This document shows, in pieces, positions 42,806-51,759 of a stretch of DNA of 64,000 nt; positions within the stretch are counted from its first letter, which is position 1, and the number at the start of each line of letters is the position of its first letter. The stretch spans positions 176,245 to 240,244 of the forward strand of contig CALKNK010000013.1 of assembly GCA_938091165.1 (NCBI GenBank), written 5' to 3'. Source of the stretch: an uncultured Ilumatobacter sp. Its GTDB lineage: Bacteria > Actinomycetota > Acidimicrobiia > Acidimicrobiales > Ilumatobacteraceae. A program made the position numbers and the translations under genes. A model generated the notes under the pieces. That model did not search any database and was not told the DNA's origin. It saw nothing but the letters and a program-made list of their open reading frames with translations.

Positions 42806-44485
42806 ATGAACGCGCCGCAGTTCTCTCGGAACCATATGGTGGCCGAACTGCGCGCTGATGAGCCATTTGATGTTCTCGTCATCGGCGGAGGCATCACCGG
42901 GGTCGGTGTTGCCCTCGACGCCGCTGCGCGTGGTCTTCGCACTGCGCTCGTCGAACGTGACGATTTCGCGTCGGGCACGTCATCAAAAAGCTCGAAGATG
43001 GTGCACGGAGGGTTGCGTTATTTACAAAACGGAGACGTACGGCTCGTGTATGAGGCGCTACGCGAGCGTCGACGGTTGATGAAGAATGCTCCGCATCTCG
43101 TCGATGTTCTCCCGTTCATGATCCCCATCATGACTCAGGACAGCGTGGTGTCCAAGAAACTCTCGCGAGCCCTGGGATCGGCAATGTGGATGTACGACTT
43201 CACCGGTGGTTGGCGCATTGGCAAATTCCACAAGCGTGTTAACGCTAGGCAAGCAGCCGAACACTTTCCCACCACCAACTTGGACAAGCTCAGCTCGGGA
43301 TATTTGTACTATGACGCTGGCGCAGACGACGCCCGACTGGTTGTCGCCTTGGCGCGCACTGCGGCGCAGCGTGGTGCCGTGCTTGCAAATCGGTGCACTG
43401 TTGTCGGTCTCACGACCGACGACGACGGCAAGAACAACGGTGCGATTATCGAAGCCGACGGCGACAAGTTCCCAGTCAGTGCTCGCGTCGTGATCAACGC
43501 TGCTGGTGTTTGGGCCGACGAGGTCCGAGCACTCGATGAGGGAGCTAACCCAGACGCGATTCGGCCCGCCAAAGGCGTGCACCTGACCATTCCATGGGAG
43601 AAGGTGCGCAACGATATTGCCGTGATTATTCCAGTTCGGAGCGACAAGCGAAGCCTATTTCTAGTTCCATGGGGCCAACAGGCAGACGGGTCCTATTCGC
43701 ACTGCTACGTCGGTACCACCGACACCGATCACGACAGCGGCCTCGATGATCACCAAACGACGGCCGTTGACATCGACTACATCCTAACAGCCCTCAATGA
43801 TGCTCTTGAGACCCCAATCACACTCGCTGATGTCACGGGGGTCTGGTCCGGACTGCGACCACTCGTCAAGGCCAATGCCGGCGACGAACCAACCGGCAAG
43901 ACGGCAGATCTTTCGAGACAGCACCAAGTGGCCGTAAGCGAGTCCGGTGTCATTCGAGTCAGCGGTGGCAAGCTGACGACTTATAGACAAATGGCTGAAG
44001 ACACCGTTGAACTCGCAATGAAGCAACTGGGCCAACGGCGTCGAGCGTCTCGCAAGCAGTCGACTAAACGGCTGAAGCTGATCGGCTCGCACGGCCACCG
44101 TCCAGGTGAGCCGGGGGTGCAGCCCGACCACCTCGTTCGTCGATATGGGTCGCTCGCTGCTGAAGTCAAGGCGTTGATTGCCTTTGAGCCAGAGTTAGGC
44201 GAACCGATCGCGGCGCACCACCAGTACTTGCTTGCTGAAGTCGTGTACGCAGCTCGGCACGAGATGGCCACATCGTTGTCAGATGTTCTTGAGCGACGAA
44301 CCCGGCTTCACATCTTTGATCGTGAGGCCGCGCTCTCCGCTGCACCACGTGTTGCTGAGTTGATGGCGAGCGAACTGAACTGGGACAGGGCCGAAACTGA
44401 TCGCCAACTCGACAACTACCGTCAGCTGTGCGCTGCGGAGGAAGCAGCCGCTCGTGACCAACTGGCAGCCAACATCACCAATTGA
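42806..44485 (+). CDS. glpD: Glycerol-3-phosphate dehydrogenase (FAD)
   Basis: 559 residues. Membrane-associated flavoenzyme oxidising glycerol-3-phosphate to DHAP. FAD loop VIGGGITGVGVALDAAARG (about residues 24-42), GTSSKSSKMVHGGLRYLQ, the substrate-side YVGTTDTDHD, GVWSGLRPLV and SGGKLTTYRQMAE, and the C-terminal DAO_C region with ERRTRLHIFD. First gene of a glycerolipid-type block; its 3' end overlaps the next gene by 32 bases. Confidence 0.95.
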   Translation: MNAPQFSRNHMVAELRADEPFDVLVIGGGITGVGVALDAAARGLRTALVERDDFASGTSSKSSKMVHGGLRYLQNGDVRLVYEALRERRRLMKNAPHLVDVLPFMIPIMTQDSVVSKKLSRALGSAMWMYDFTGGWRIGKFHKRVNARQAAEHFPTTNLDKLSSGYLYYDAGADDARLVVALARTAAQRGAVLANRCTVVGLTTDDDGKNNGAIIEADGDKFPVSARVVINAAGVWADEVRALDEGANPDAIRPAKGVHLTIPWEKVRNDIAVIIPVRSDKRSLFLVPWGQQADGSYSHCYVGTTDTDHDSGLDDHQTTAVDIDYILTALNDALETPITLADVTGVWSGLRPLVKANAGDEPTGKTADLSRQHQVAVSESGVIRVSGGKLTTYRQMAEDTVELAMKQLGQRRRASRKQSTKRLKLIGSHGHRPGEPGVQPDHLVRRYGSLAAEVKALIAFEPELGEPIAAHHQYLLAEVVYAARHEMATSLSDVLERRTRLHIFDREAALSAAPRVAELMASELNWDRAETDRQLDNYRQLCAAEEAAARDQLAANITN

Positions 44486-45956
44486 GCTTACGCACGCCGG
44501 TGGATCTCCGATTAGTGCTCGCTCCTCTGAAAATCCGATCGCAATTCCGGAGGAGTTGCTGGCCGTTCTCGAAACCATCTGCGAAGTGGTTGACAACGAG
44601 GCCGCTCTTGCCGAGTCGAGCCGAGATTGGTGGCCACTCGCTCTACACTGGTCGCTGCGTGGCGAGGTACCACAACTTGCTGGTCTGATCGCCCGTCCAT
44701 CGTCGACTGCCGAGGTCGTTGCAGTGATCAAGGCATGCAACATCGGGAGGGTTCCCGTTACCGCTTCGGGTGGTCGAAGTGGCGTCTGCGGAGCTGCGGT
44801 TCCGGTATTTGGCGGTGTGATTCTCGATATGACCGGGTTGAGCGGAGTGAAGTCCGTAGATTCTGAATCGGGCATCGTTGAGGTGCTCCCCGGCACATCG
44901 GGCCCCGACCTTGAATCAGCGATTAATAGCGTCAACGGGCTCACAGTCGGACATTTTCCACAGAGCTTCGATCTTGCGACCGTTGGTGGGTGGGTTGCGT
45001 CGCGCGGCGCCGGACAGTATTCGACACGGTACGGCAAGATCGAAGAGATGGTGGTCGGGCTTGAAGTCGTGCTGGCCGACGGCACCGTGATGCGCACTGG
45101 CGGCGCTCCTGCCGCTGCGGCGGGGCCGGACCTCACCGAGTTGATCGTCGGCTCGGAAGGCACGCTCGGCGTCATCACCAACGTGTGGCTCAAGGCGCAT
45201 CCACTGGCTGCCGCCGAACGACGTGCGGCCTACATATTCCCAAGCTTCAAGGACGGTATTGAAGCCTGCCGGGCCACGCTGCGCGCCGGTGCCACACCTG
45301 CTGTACTCCGCTTATACGACGGTCCTGAGTCAGCTCGCGGCCGCGGGGGTGACGGGTCGAACTGTGCGCTTCTGGTGCTGGACGAGGGCGATGCTCGCCT
45401 GGTTGATGCCACTATGGACATAGTCGCAGCGGCGTGCGAGAGCGCAGGTGGCGAGCCAGGTGATATTGAATTGGTTGAGGCGTGGATGCAACATCGCAAC
45501 GACACCTCTGCGCTGCAAGGACTCACTCGGAAGGGCTTCGTCGTTGACACGATGGAAATTGCTGCACCTTGGTCAAAGCTCACCGATATTTTTGACGCAG
45601 TCCGCAAGGCAATTGGCGAGATACATCACGCCAGAGCAGCCACCTGCCATCTGTCGCACAGCTATGCCGACGGCGCATGCCTGTACTTCACCTTCGCCGC
45701 CACTCCTCCACCTGACGAGATCGAATCGACCTATATCGCGATGTGGGATGCCGGCACGCGTGCAGTGTTGGCCTCTGGTGGCAACCTGTCCCATCATCAC
45801 GGCGTGGGGCTTAATCGGAGCCGATTCATGTCCGAAGCTTTGGGGCCAGCGCATGGGGTGCTGCAACGAGTGAAGGATGCTCTCGATCCCAACGGCATTC
45901 TCAACCCTGGCAAGCTTGGGTTCACGTCGCCCTTCGGCGAAACTCCATGGCCATGA
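44454..45956 (+). CDS. FAD-binding oxidase, alkyl-DHAP-synthase-like
   Basis: 500 residues from GTG 44454. FAD_binding_4 (VAO) fold: VTASGGRSGVCGAAV, then GHFPQSFDLATVGGWVASRG plus GQYSTRYG, the signature of alkyldihydroxyacetonephosphate synthase (GHxPxS---TxGGW---R--G----RYG), LIVGSEGTLGVIT, and the C-terminal His cluster NLSHHHGVGLNR. Human/Dictyostelium ADPS makes ether lipids from acyl-DHAP. Mycobacterial relatives beside glpD exist (Rv2251), with unproven activity. Confidence 0.88.
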   Translation: MTNWQPTSPIELTHAGGSPISARSSENPIAIPEELLAVLETICEVVDNEAALAESSRDWWPLALHWSLRGEVPQLAGLIARPSSTAEVVAVIKACNIGRVPVTASGGRSGVCGAAVPVFGGVILDMTGLSGVKSVDSESGIVEVLPGTSGPDLESAINSVNGLTVGHFPQSFDLATVGGWVASRGAGQYSTRYGKIEEMVVGLEVVLADGTVMRTGGAPAAAAGPDLTELIVGSEGTLGVITNVWLKAHPLAAAERRAAYIFPSFKDGIEACRATLRAGATPAVLRLYDGPESARGRGGDGSNCALLVLDEGDARLVDATMDIVAAACESAGGEPGDIELVEAWMQHRNDTSALQGLTRKGFVVDTMEIAAPWSKLTDIFDAVRKAIGEIHHARAATCHLSHSYADGACLYFTFAATPPPDEIESTYIAMWDAGTRAVLASGGNLSHHHGVGLNRSRFMSEALGPAHGVLQRVKDALDPNGILNPGKLGFTSPFGETPWP

Positions 45957-46405
45957 CCGACCCCCGTGCCAATCCCACCAGGACAGCCAACGCAATTCCA
46001 CCTAAACGTTGGGATTGGCAAGCGCTGCGCGCCGGCGCGACCGTTGCGTTGTTCGTTGCGGTTCCGCTTACCATCATTGCCGCGGTCTTCGACAGCTCCA
46101 GCGGCGCGCTCAATGCGCTGTTCTTTTTCGGGGCCATGTTTGGCTTTATTCTTGGTGGAGGGTGTGCTGCGTGGGTGCAGCGGGCCGGCACACCAATGAG
46201 TCATGGTGTTGTCAGCGCTGCAGGCACCTACCTGGCTGCGCAGACCATCTTCGTTGCCATTCGGCTTGCAGGCGGGGACGTCGTGAACTGGTTCTCCGTG
46301 TTTTTCACGCTTGGCCTCGTCAGCGTGGCTGGCATGTTCGGCGGGGTGCTCGGTAACCGGTTGCAACGGCGAGGCTTCGTGCCGTCTGCTGCGAGGCAGC
46401 AGTGA
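45953..46405 (+). CDS. Four-helix membrane protein, unknown function
   Basis: 150 residues from ATG 45953, which overlaps the previous stop as ATGA (an ATG two codons earlier is possible). Hydrophobic segments at about residues 28-48, 55-75, 85-105 and 112-135. The stop overlaps the next GTG as GTGA. It sits between the ADPS-like gene and the kinase, so may be part of the same process. No family motif. Confidence 0.75.
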   Translation: MTDPRANPTRTANAIPPKRWDWQALRAGATVALFVAVPLTIIAAVFDSSSGALNALFFFGAMFGFILGGGCAAWVQRAGTPMSHGVVSAAGTYLAAQTIFVAIRLAGGDVVNWFSVFFTLGLVSVAGMFGGVLGNRLQRRGFVPSAARQQ

Positions 46406-47874
46406 CTTCGGCCTTTTTGGTCATCGACGTCGGCACGACCGGGTTGCGTGCTGCGGTGGTCGATGAGTCGCTCGCCATTGTCACGTACGAGCATCGCCCG
46501 TGTCCGCCCTCTTCTCCCGCTCCTGGTCTCGTTGAGTTCGACGCATCTGATATGGCCAGCAAGGTGCTCGATGCTGCCGAGGTGGCGATCGCGAGATTTG
46601 GGTCTCCGATTGACGCCATCGGCATCACCAACCAACGAGCGAGTGTTGTGGTCTGGGATCGCGTGACTGGCGAGCCCATCGGTCCCGGTCTCGGTTGGCA
46701 GGATCTGCGAACTGTGATGGACTGCATTACAGCAAAGGCAGAGCACGGTTGGGCGCTTGCGCCAAATCAAAGCGCAACCAAGCTGCAGTGGCTCCTTGCA
46801 AACACGCCGGGCGCAGCGGACCGAGATCTCTGCGCCGGGACCGTTGACAGCTGGATTGCCTGGACACTGAGCAAGGGCGAGCTTCACGTGAGCGATCACA
46901 CGAACTCGTCGGCCACTACGTCAGGCTTACGAAACATTGACAGCTTTGGGTGGCGCACCGACATCCTCGATGCTTTTGGCATCTCTTCGTCCATGTTGCC
47001 GACTGTTGTCGACTCAGCAGGCATCGTCGGTGCGGCGTCGGCACTACCTGGGGCCCCGCCAATCGCGGCGCTGATCGGTGATCAACAAGCTTCGCTAATC
47101 GGTCAGGGATGCGTCCGGCCAGGTCTGGCGAAAATTACTTTCGGCACCGGTGGAATGCTTGATGTGGTTACCGACAGCGGGGCACCCGACGCCGCACAAC
47201 GTCACGACAACGGCACTTATCCCCTACCGGTCTGGTCGATTAACGGCGAGTTGGGGTGGGGCGTCGAGGGCATCCTGCTTTCAGCAGGCACCAACGTCGA
47301 GTGGTTGCGCGATGACTTAGGTCTCATCGACACCCCTGCTGAGAGCCACGACATCGCCGCTCAATGCGACGATACGGGCGGAGTTGTTTACGTACCGGCG
47401 TTGCTTGGGCTTGGCACACCTTCCTGGGATTACGGCGCTCGAGGCACTCTCCTTGGTCTCACACGTGGCACCGAGCGCGCCCAGGTTGTCCGCGCCGTTC
47501 TTGAGGGCGTCGCCCATCGGGGCGCGGATCTCGTCGAGGCTGCTGCGGCCGATACGGGAACGGCCATCGATTCGATTCGCGTTGATGGCGGAATGAGCCG
47601 GAACCCGACCTTTGTGCAGGCACTCGCAGATGCCACGGGTAGCGCTGTCTCGGTGGCTGCGGTCGTCGAGTCGACCACTATCGGAGCGGCGTTCCTGGCC
47701 GGGCTTGGGATTGGGACATGGGACCGGCTCGAAGACATTGAGTCGTTGTGGAGTCCGGCACATGTAGTGGAACCTCGAGCAGCCGCTCGTCATGATGCAG
47801 CACGCCTGACCTGGCGTGATGCCCTCGAGCGAGCCGGTGGATGGTTCCCTGAATTGTCTGCCCTCGACTTCTGA
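46402..47874 (+). CDS. FGGY-family carbohydrate kinase with altered substrate site
   Basis: 490 residues from GTG 46402. FGGY fold: phosphate loop VIDVGTTGLR, catalytic Asp227 in IGDQQASLIG, ITFGTGG and the C-terminal RVDGGMSRNPTFVQ. Against GlpK, Arg79 is kept but the following glycerol-binding Glu is Ala80 (TNQRAS), and the Tyr of LDPYFSGTK is replaced (LAPNQSATK, Asn122). Trp99 is kept. The substrate is therefore probably not free glycerol. Last gene of the glpD-ADPS block. Confidence 0.85.
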   Translation: MTSAFLVIDVGTTGLRAAVVDESLAIVTYEHRPCPPSSPAPGLVEFDASDMASKVLDAAEVAIARFGSPIDAIGITNQRASVVVWDRVTGEPIGPGLGWQDLRTVMDCITAKAEHGWALAPNQSATKLQWLLANTPGAADRDLCAGTVDSWIAWTLSKGELHVSDHTNSSATTSGLRNIDSFGWRTDILDAFGISSSMLPTVVDSAGIVGAASALPGAPPIAALIGDQQASLIGQGCVRPGLAKITFGTGGMLDVVTDSGAPDAAQRHDNGTYPLPVWSINGELGWGVEGILLSAGTNVEWLRDDLGLIDTPAESHDIAAQCDDTGGVVYVPALLGLGTPSWDYGARGTLLGLTRGTERAQVVRAVLEGVAHRGADLVEAAAADTGTAIDSIRVDGGMSRNPTFVQALADATGSAVSVAAVVESTTIGAAFLAGLGIGTWDRLEDIESLWSPAHVVEPRAAARHDAARLTWRDALERAGGWFPELSALDF

Positions 47875-47984
47875 CCGATCACCGAATGCGGCCCGACTCG
47901 GCCCTAGGATGATCGATCGAATTGGTGATACGCCTTTGAAGCGTGAAGGCTGTCGTAAGTATGAACTCGAAAGGACAATCCCTC

Positions 47985-48584
47985 GTGGACTTCGAACCCG
48001 CTGAGCCCGCAGCCACGCGGCGCAGCTTCCTTGGTGCTGCTGGCGTAGTTGGCCTCGTCGGCGCTTCCGTTGCCGCTTTAAGTGGTCAATCCGCTGCGGC
48101 CGCCCCAGATCGCCCGACCGACGAGGACCGTGCCGAGCTCACCGAGGCCTTGCGCCTTGAGCTCGCTGCCACTGAGTTGTACCGGTTAGCGGCTGCCGAA
48201 CTCGCGGAGGACGCCCAAGTTGTGGCAGCTGTTATGGCTGACCAGCACCGGGCATACGCCGAGGCGATCTCCGGCATGATTGGGCTGTCCTCACCGGGCC
48301 CCAATGCCCAGGTAGTGGAGCAGCTCAGCAGTTCATTTATGACTTCGGACGTACAGGCGTTCAGCAACGCCGCCCGATCGCTCGAAAACACCGCTGTTTC
48401 GACTCACATTGCACTCCTCGGGGATTACGACAGCGTCCAGGCAATCAACCTGACTGCTTCGATCATCACGGTCGAATCGCGCCATGCCCCCATGCTCACC
48501 AACTTGGCGGGCTTGTCATCAAACCTCGACGAAATGCTCGGCAACACTGCCGATGCCCTTGACATCTCCGGCGGTGCCGCATGA
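47985..48584 (+). CDS. Tat-exported ferritin-like protein
   Basis: 199 residues from GTG 47985, chosen for the AAGGA 9 bases upstream; ATG 47961 or GTG 47943 would add 8-14 residues. Twin-arginine signal TRRSFLGAAGVVGLVGASV and a likely cleavage near SAAAAP. The mature part is helical, with ELTEALRLELAATELYRLAA and ITVESRHAPML resembling the Ferritin_2/DUF4439 four-helix fold with Glu and ExxxH ligand candidates. Folded with metal before export, if functional. Coupled to the next gene by ATGA. Confidence 0.8.
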   Translation: MDFEPAEPAATRRSFLGAAGVVGLVGASVAALSGQSAAAAPDRPTDEDRAELTEALRLELAATELYRLAAAELAEDAQVVAAVMADQHRAYAEAISGMIGLSSPGPNAQVVEQLSSSFMTSDVQAFSNAARSLENTAVSTHIALLGDYDSVQAINLTASIITVESRHAPMLTNLAGLSSNLDEMLGNTADALDISGGAA

Positions 48585-49423
48585 GTTTTGAACAGCACAC
48601 CCCTCTCGTTCTCGGCAACCTTGACGCTCGTGTAGGGCGACGTAAGGCATTAAGGATCGGCGGCCTCACCGTCTCGTTGGCTGCACTAGTTGCAGCCTGC
48701 GGAGACGACCGCACAGGTGACACAGCGCCCGGCCGCGTTGGCAACGCGCCAAAGGTCGAAGCGCTGCCCGACTACGCAGTTAACGACGTCGTTCTACTCC
48801 GAACAGCGTCATCGGTTGAAAACACCATTGTCCTCATTTATGAGACTGCGCAGGAACTTGGTGTCTTTGAGGGCGAAATGGCAGCCCTCGTTGGGCGTCT
48901 CATCGAGGAGCACCAGGCAACGTCTGCTCAGATGGGCGAGCTCACCGAAGCTGCCGGCGGAACGGCGTGGACGTCGACCAACCCATGGATCATGGAGCGG
49001 TCGATTGAACCGATGTTTGCCACGATCCTTGAGAGCGACAATCCACCACGCGATTTTGTCAACCTCGCTATTACGTTCGAAAACATGGCCGCCGCAACGC
49101 ATCAGACGCTCACTTCACTTCTGTCTACAACGGTCCAACGTCTCGCAGTTGCTAATGCTTCAGCGCAGGAGGCACGCAACTCTGCCGCGATTGTGCTTGA
49201 GGCGTACGGCGACGCTCGCCAAATCAGTCCAACACTGCTCGGCGAGGAACTCATTAATGCAGATGGTCTAATAAACCGGTACGCGATTGAGACCACTTTC
49301 GGGTCGGTTGCTCAGCAAGACCTCAATCTTGGTGCCGCTGACGTGAATGGCACTCGTACTCCGTTTGTCGTTTCCACTCCGGCTGCTAACTCGCTGATCT
49401 ACGAGGAGATCGCTGAATCCTGA
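48581..49423 (+). CDS. Exported ferritin-like lipoprotein
   Basis: 280 residues. N-terminus GRRKALRIGGLTVSLAALVA followed by Cys (lipobox LVAAC, about residue 40) combines a twin-arginine motif with a lipobox. The mature protein is helical and paralogous in layout to the preceding gene (ENTIVLIYETAQELGVFEGE, FENMAAATHQTLTSLL), with EEH in the middle. A metal site is less clear than in the first protein. The two probably form a complex or redundant pair outside the membrane. Confidence 0.78.
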   Translation: MSFEQHTPLVLGNLDARVGRRKALRIGGLTVSLAALVAACGDDRTGDTAPGRVGNAPKVEALPDYAVNDVVLLRTASSVENTIVLIYETAQELGVFEGEMAALVGRLIEEHQATSAQMGELTEAAGGTAWTSTNPWIMERSIEPMFATILESDNPPRDFVNLAITFENMAAATHQTLTSLLSTTVQRLAVANASAQEARNSAAIVLEAYGDARQISPTLLGEELINADGLINRYAIETTFGSVAQQDLNLGAADVNGTRTPFVVSTPAANSLIYEEIAES

Positions 49424-49441
49424 GCGGTAGCATCATGTGGG

Positions 49442-49822
49442 CAGTGGTGAGGTGGCCGGGTGATCGCGGCGGCGGGCTATCGAGCGATGCCGTCGAGGAA
49501 AGTCGGGACTCCACAGGGCTGGATGCTGGCGAGAGCCAGGTTGGGGCGACCTGACGGACGTGCAACAGAGAGAGACCGCCGATGGATGGTCCACCCTTTC
49601 GAGGTTGGCACATTACAGGCAAGGCTGAAACGGTGCGGTAAGAGCGCACCAGCAGCTACGGCGACGTGGCTGGCTTGGTAAACCCCATCCGGAGCAAGAC
49701 CGAGCAGAGGGTTTGAACTGCCCGTTCGCTGGAAACAGCGCCCTCGGGTAGGTCGCAAAGATGGATGGTCACCGGCCCGCTTGCGGGCCACAGAATCCCG
49801 CTTACAGGTTGCCTCACCACTG
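49442..49822 (+). ncRNA. rnpB: RNase P RNA (type A)
   Basis: The 5' end CAGTGGTGAGG pairs perfectly with 3' CCTCACCACTG (P1). The diagnostic conserved core is present: GAGGAAAGTCGGGACTCC near 49495 (P4 5' strand and J3/4), GGTAAGAGCGCACC, GGTAAACCCCA, and the P4 3' strand ACAGAATCCCGCTTACAGG (given here in 19 bases) near 49790. Length about 381. It processes tRNA 5' ends with RnpA. Lies between two plus-strand genes. Confidence 0.97.
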
Positions 49823-49824
49823 CA

Positions 49825-49845
49825 CAACCCAACTAGCAGGGGTTG
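49825..49845 (+). terminator. Hairpin after RNase P RNA
   Basis: CAACCC-AACTAGCAG-GGGTTG stem three bases past the rnpB P1 helix. No T tract. Probable termination or 3' processing signal. Confidence 0.45.
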
Positions 49846-50052
49846 CTGCGTAGGAATTCCTCCTGTTACGGCCTCTACGAGCGCTAAAAACCCGAATGAG
49901 GTTGTCTGGGCGGTCCAACTGACTTCGAGCCAACGTGAACGGAGGCCGATGCTGCGACGGACGACCCGTTACTGGCTAGAGAGATTCATAGTGGAAGAGT
50001 TGCTCGACGTGTTCGCTGACGGCAATCACGATGGGTGGGGTACTCTTTTCTC

Positions 50053-50193
50053 GTGGTCCGAAAGGCGCAGATAAAGAACGGGTTTTTGCCCAAAATCTGT
50101 GTTGCCTGCGGGCTGTCGTTTGAATGGCGCAAGAAGTGGGCCCGTGATTGGGATCAAGTGAAATATTGCTCCGATAAGTGTCGTCGGTCGTGA
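50053..50193 (+). CDS. DUF2256 small zinc-finger protein
   Basis: 46 residues, found by reading the sequence directly. Translation: MVRKAQIKNGFLPKICVACG, then LSFEWRKKWARDWDQVKYCS and DKCRRS. It matches the DUF2256 pattern K-CP-CGRPF-WRKKW---W--V-YCS--CR, with four Cys (CxxC and CSDKC) for zinc. Starts with GTG after TTCTC; no strong ribosome site. DUF2256 proteins have no known function but are widely conserved, often near photolyase or cryptochrome genes, which are not seen here. Confidence 0.88.
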   Translation: MVRKAQIKNGFLPKICVACGLSFEWRKKWARDWDQVKYCSDKCRRS

Positions 50194-50400
50194 TTTTTTG
50201 AATCATCTGTGAAAATTAGGTCGGCCTCGATTGATCTGTTTTACCTACCTGAGGGCCGCGGGCGCGATTCCGTTGAGTGTCGGGGCGCTGAGGGTTGTTT
50301 AGCTCCGCAGACGTCCGCGTCTCAGTTGCGCTGAGCGGTCTGCTGAAGGTGCCAGTTGGGGCCGTGAAACAGACAGCTCGCGTTTATGACACACTCGGAC

Positions 50401-50901
50401 ATGTCCAAACGTCTGGCCATTGCTCTTGCTTGCCTCTCTGCTCTGTTCGTCTCCGCGTGTGGGGGTGGGACGGATTCATCCGACGATGCACGAGTGGACG
50501 CGCTCGCAGCGCTTCTCGAAGAGGACTGGGAAGAGGACGCCCGTGTAAACTGGAGCGACGGTGAGCGTCAGTGCTTGGTTGGCGAAATGGTCGCTGGCCT
50601 CGACGACAACGTGGTCGATGAGCTCATCACCGGAAACACGTTCAACGACCCCCCGCTCGGGGTAATGCTGGTGATGGCCGACGCAATGTTTAATTGTGTG
50701 AGCGTGACGCAAATGATGGTGGACCTGATGGTCGCCGACGGCGCAACGCAAGAGGAAGCCGAATGTTTCGCCAACGGATTCGACGAGGAGTTTACGAGGA
50801 TGATGGTGACCAGCGACTTGACCGGTGAAGAGCCCTCTCCTGAGGAAGAAGAAGCGGTGATGGCCGGTTTCTTTGAAGTGATGATGACCTGCGGCGGCTG
50901 A
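50401..50901 (+). CDS. Predicted lipoprotein, acidic, unknown function
   Basis: 166 residues from ATG 50401. Signal MSKRLAIALACLSALFVSAC with lipobox VSAC. The mature protein is strongly acidic, with many Met and four scattered Cys (QCLVGE, FNCVSV, ECFANG, TCGG), and an EEPSPEEEEA stretch near the C-terminus. Pattern xCxxxx...DE resembles small secreted actinobacterial proteins that recur as paralogs; the first half of the 12.4 kb lipoprotein has a similar style. No known domain. Confidence 0.75.
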   Translation: MSKRLAIALACLSALFVSACGGGTDSSDDARVDALAALLEEDWEEDARVNWSDGERQCLVGEMVAGLDDNVVDELITGNTFNDPPLGVMLVMADAMFNCVSVTQMMVDLMVADGATQEEAECFANGFDEEFTRMMVTSDLTGEEPSPEEEEAVMAGFFEVMMTCGG

Positions 50902-51054
50902 CGACCTTGTTATTGCTTGACTAGCCAGCGGTCTTTCGGACGTGGCAAAACCCCAACGAAGAAGTCCGCCATGTATTCAGAGGCATCGCCTTTCGATTAG
51001 CCAAGGCTTATGGCGCGCTATGGTTAACGCTGGACTATCTGTTATTCTCATCTG

Positions 51055-51636
51055 GTGCGCCGCTTGACAATTAGTGTTGGAGTGGCGGCGTTGTTGTTGG
51101 CCGGGTCTGCGTGCGGCGCTAACAAGACACACCCCCTCGAAGAAGTTGAAGGGTGCAGCCTCCCGGCCGGACCCCAAGCCTGGGAATGTGGAGTATCTGC
51201 AGATCTGGAGGGCGTGGACCTGACCTACGCAGACCTGACCGACGCAGATATGCGCTACAACAATCTGCCCGGCGCAAGCCTGACCGCCGCAAACCTGCCC
51301 AGCGCAAACTTGTACGGCGCGAACCTGGCTGGCGCAAACCTGACTGACGCAAACCTGCCCGGCGCAAACCTGCGCCAGGCGCAAATGTCCGGTGCAAACC
51401 TGACCGGCGCAAACCTGACCCGCGCAAGCCTGTCCGGAGCGGACCTGTCCGGAGCGGACCTGTCCGGAGCGAACCTTACCGGCGCGCGGCCGACCAACGC
51501 AGACCTCACCGGCGCAAACCTACGGTTTGCTTGGCTAGAGGACACAGACTTGTCCGGCGTGATTGGCTGGGAAACCGTTGAGGGTAAAGACACGATCTAC
51601 GGCATCAACTCTGCGAGGAACATTCCGGGCGGCTAA
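51055..51636 (+). CDS. Pentapeptide-repeat lipoprotein
   Basis: 193 residues from GTG 51055. Signal with lipobox LLAGSAC (Cys about residue 21). From about residue 49 to 170 nearly every fifth residue is Leu in A(N/D)LxG units (for example ANLYGANLAGANLTDANL), predicting a right-handed quadrilateral beta-helix of about six turns; GARPTNADL is the only clear break. The DNA is a 15-base repeat (variants of GGCGCAAACCTG). Exported pentapeptide proteins are less common than cytoplasmic ones. Ligand unknown. Confidence 0.88.
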   Translation: MRRLTISVGVAALLLAGSACGANKTHPLEEVEGCSLPAGPQAWECGVSADLEGVDLTYADLTDADMRYNNLPGASLTAANLPSANLYGANLAGANLTDANLPGANLRQAQMSGANLTGANLTRASLSGADLSGADLSGANLTGARPTNADLTGANLRFAWLEDTDLSGVIGWETVEGKDTIYGINSARNIPGG

Positions 51637-51718
51637 ACCTCACTAAGCAATCGCATCTAGCGAATGCCGAATGCCCTCGTCGGTCGGCATGATCTGACAA
51701 CCCACCTCACGACGCCCC

Positions 51719-51743
51719 CACCTTTGAATCCTCATCAAAGGTG
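51719..51743. terminator. Terminator hairpin between convergent genes
   Basis: Perfect 9-base arms CACCTTTGA and TCAAAGGTG with a 7-base loop, 17 bases from the end of the paaX-like gene and 83 from the pentapeptide gene. A second weaker stem ATGCCGA/TCGGCAT lies at 51665-51691. Could serve both genes. Confidence 0.6.
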
Positions 51744-51759
51744 CTGCTGAGTCGGCCGT

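Noticed and set aside
51235..51530. 15-base repeats read as a CRISPR-like or minisatellite array
   Set aside because: The repeat unit is the coding of pentapeptides, in frame and without spacers; explained by the protein.
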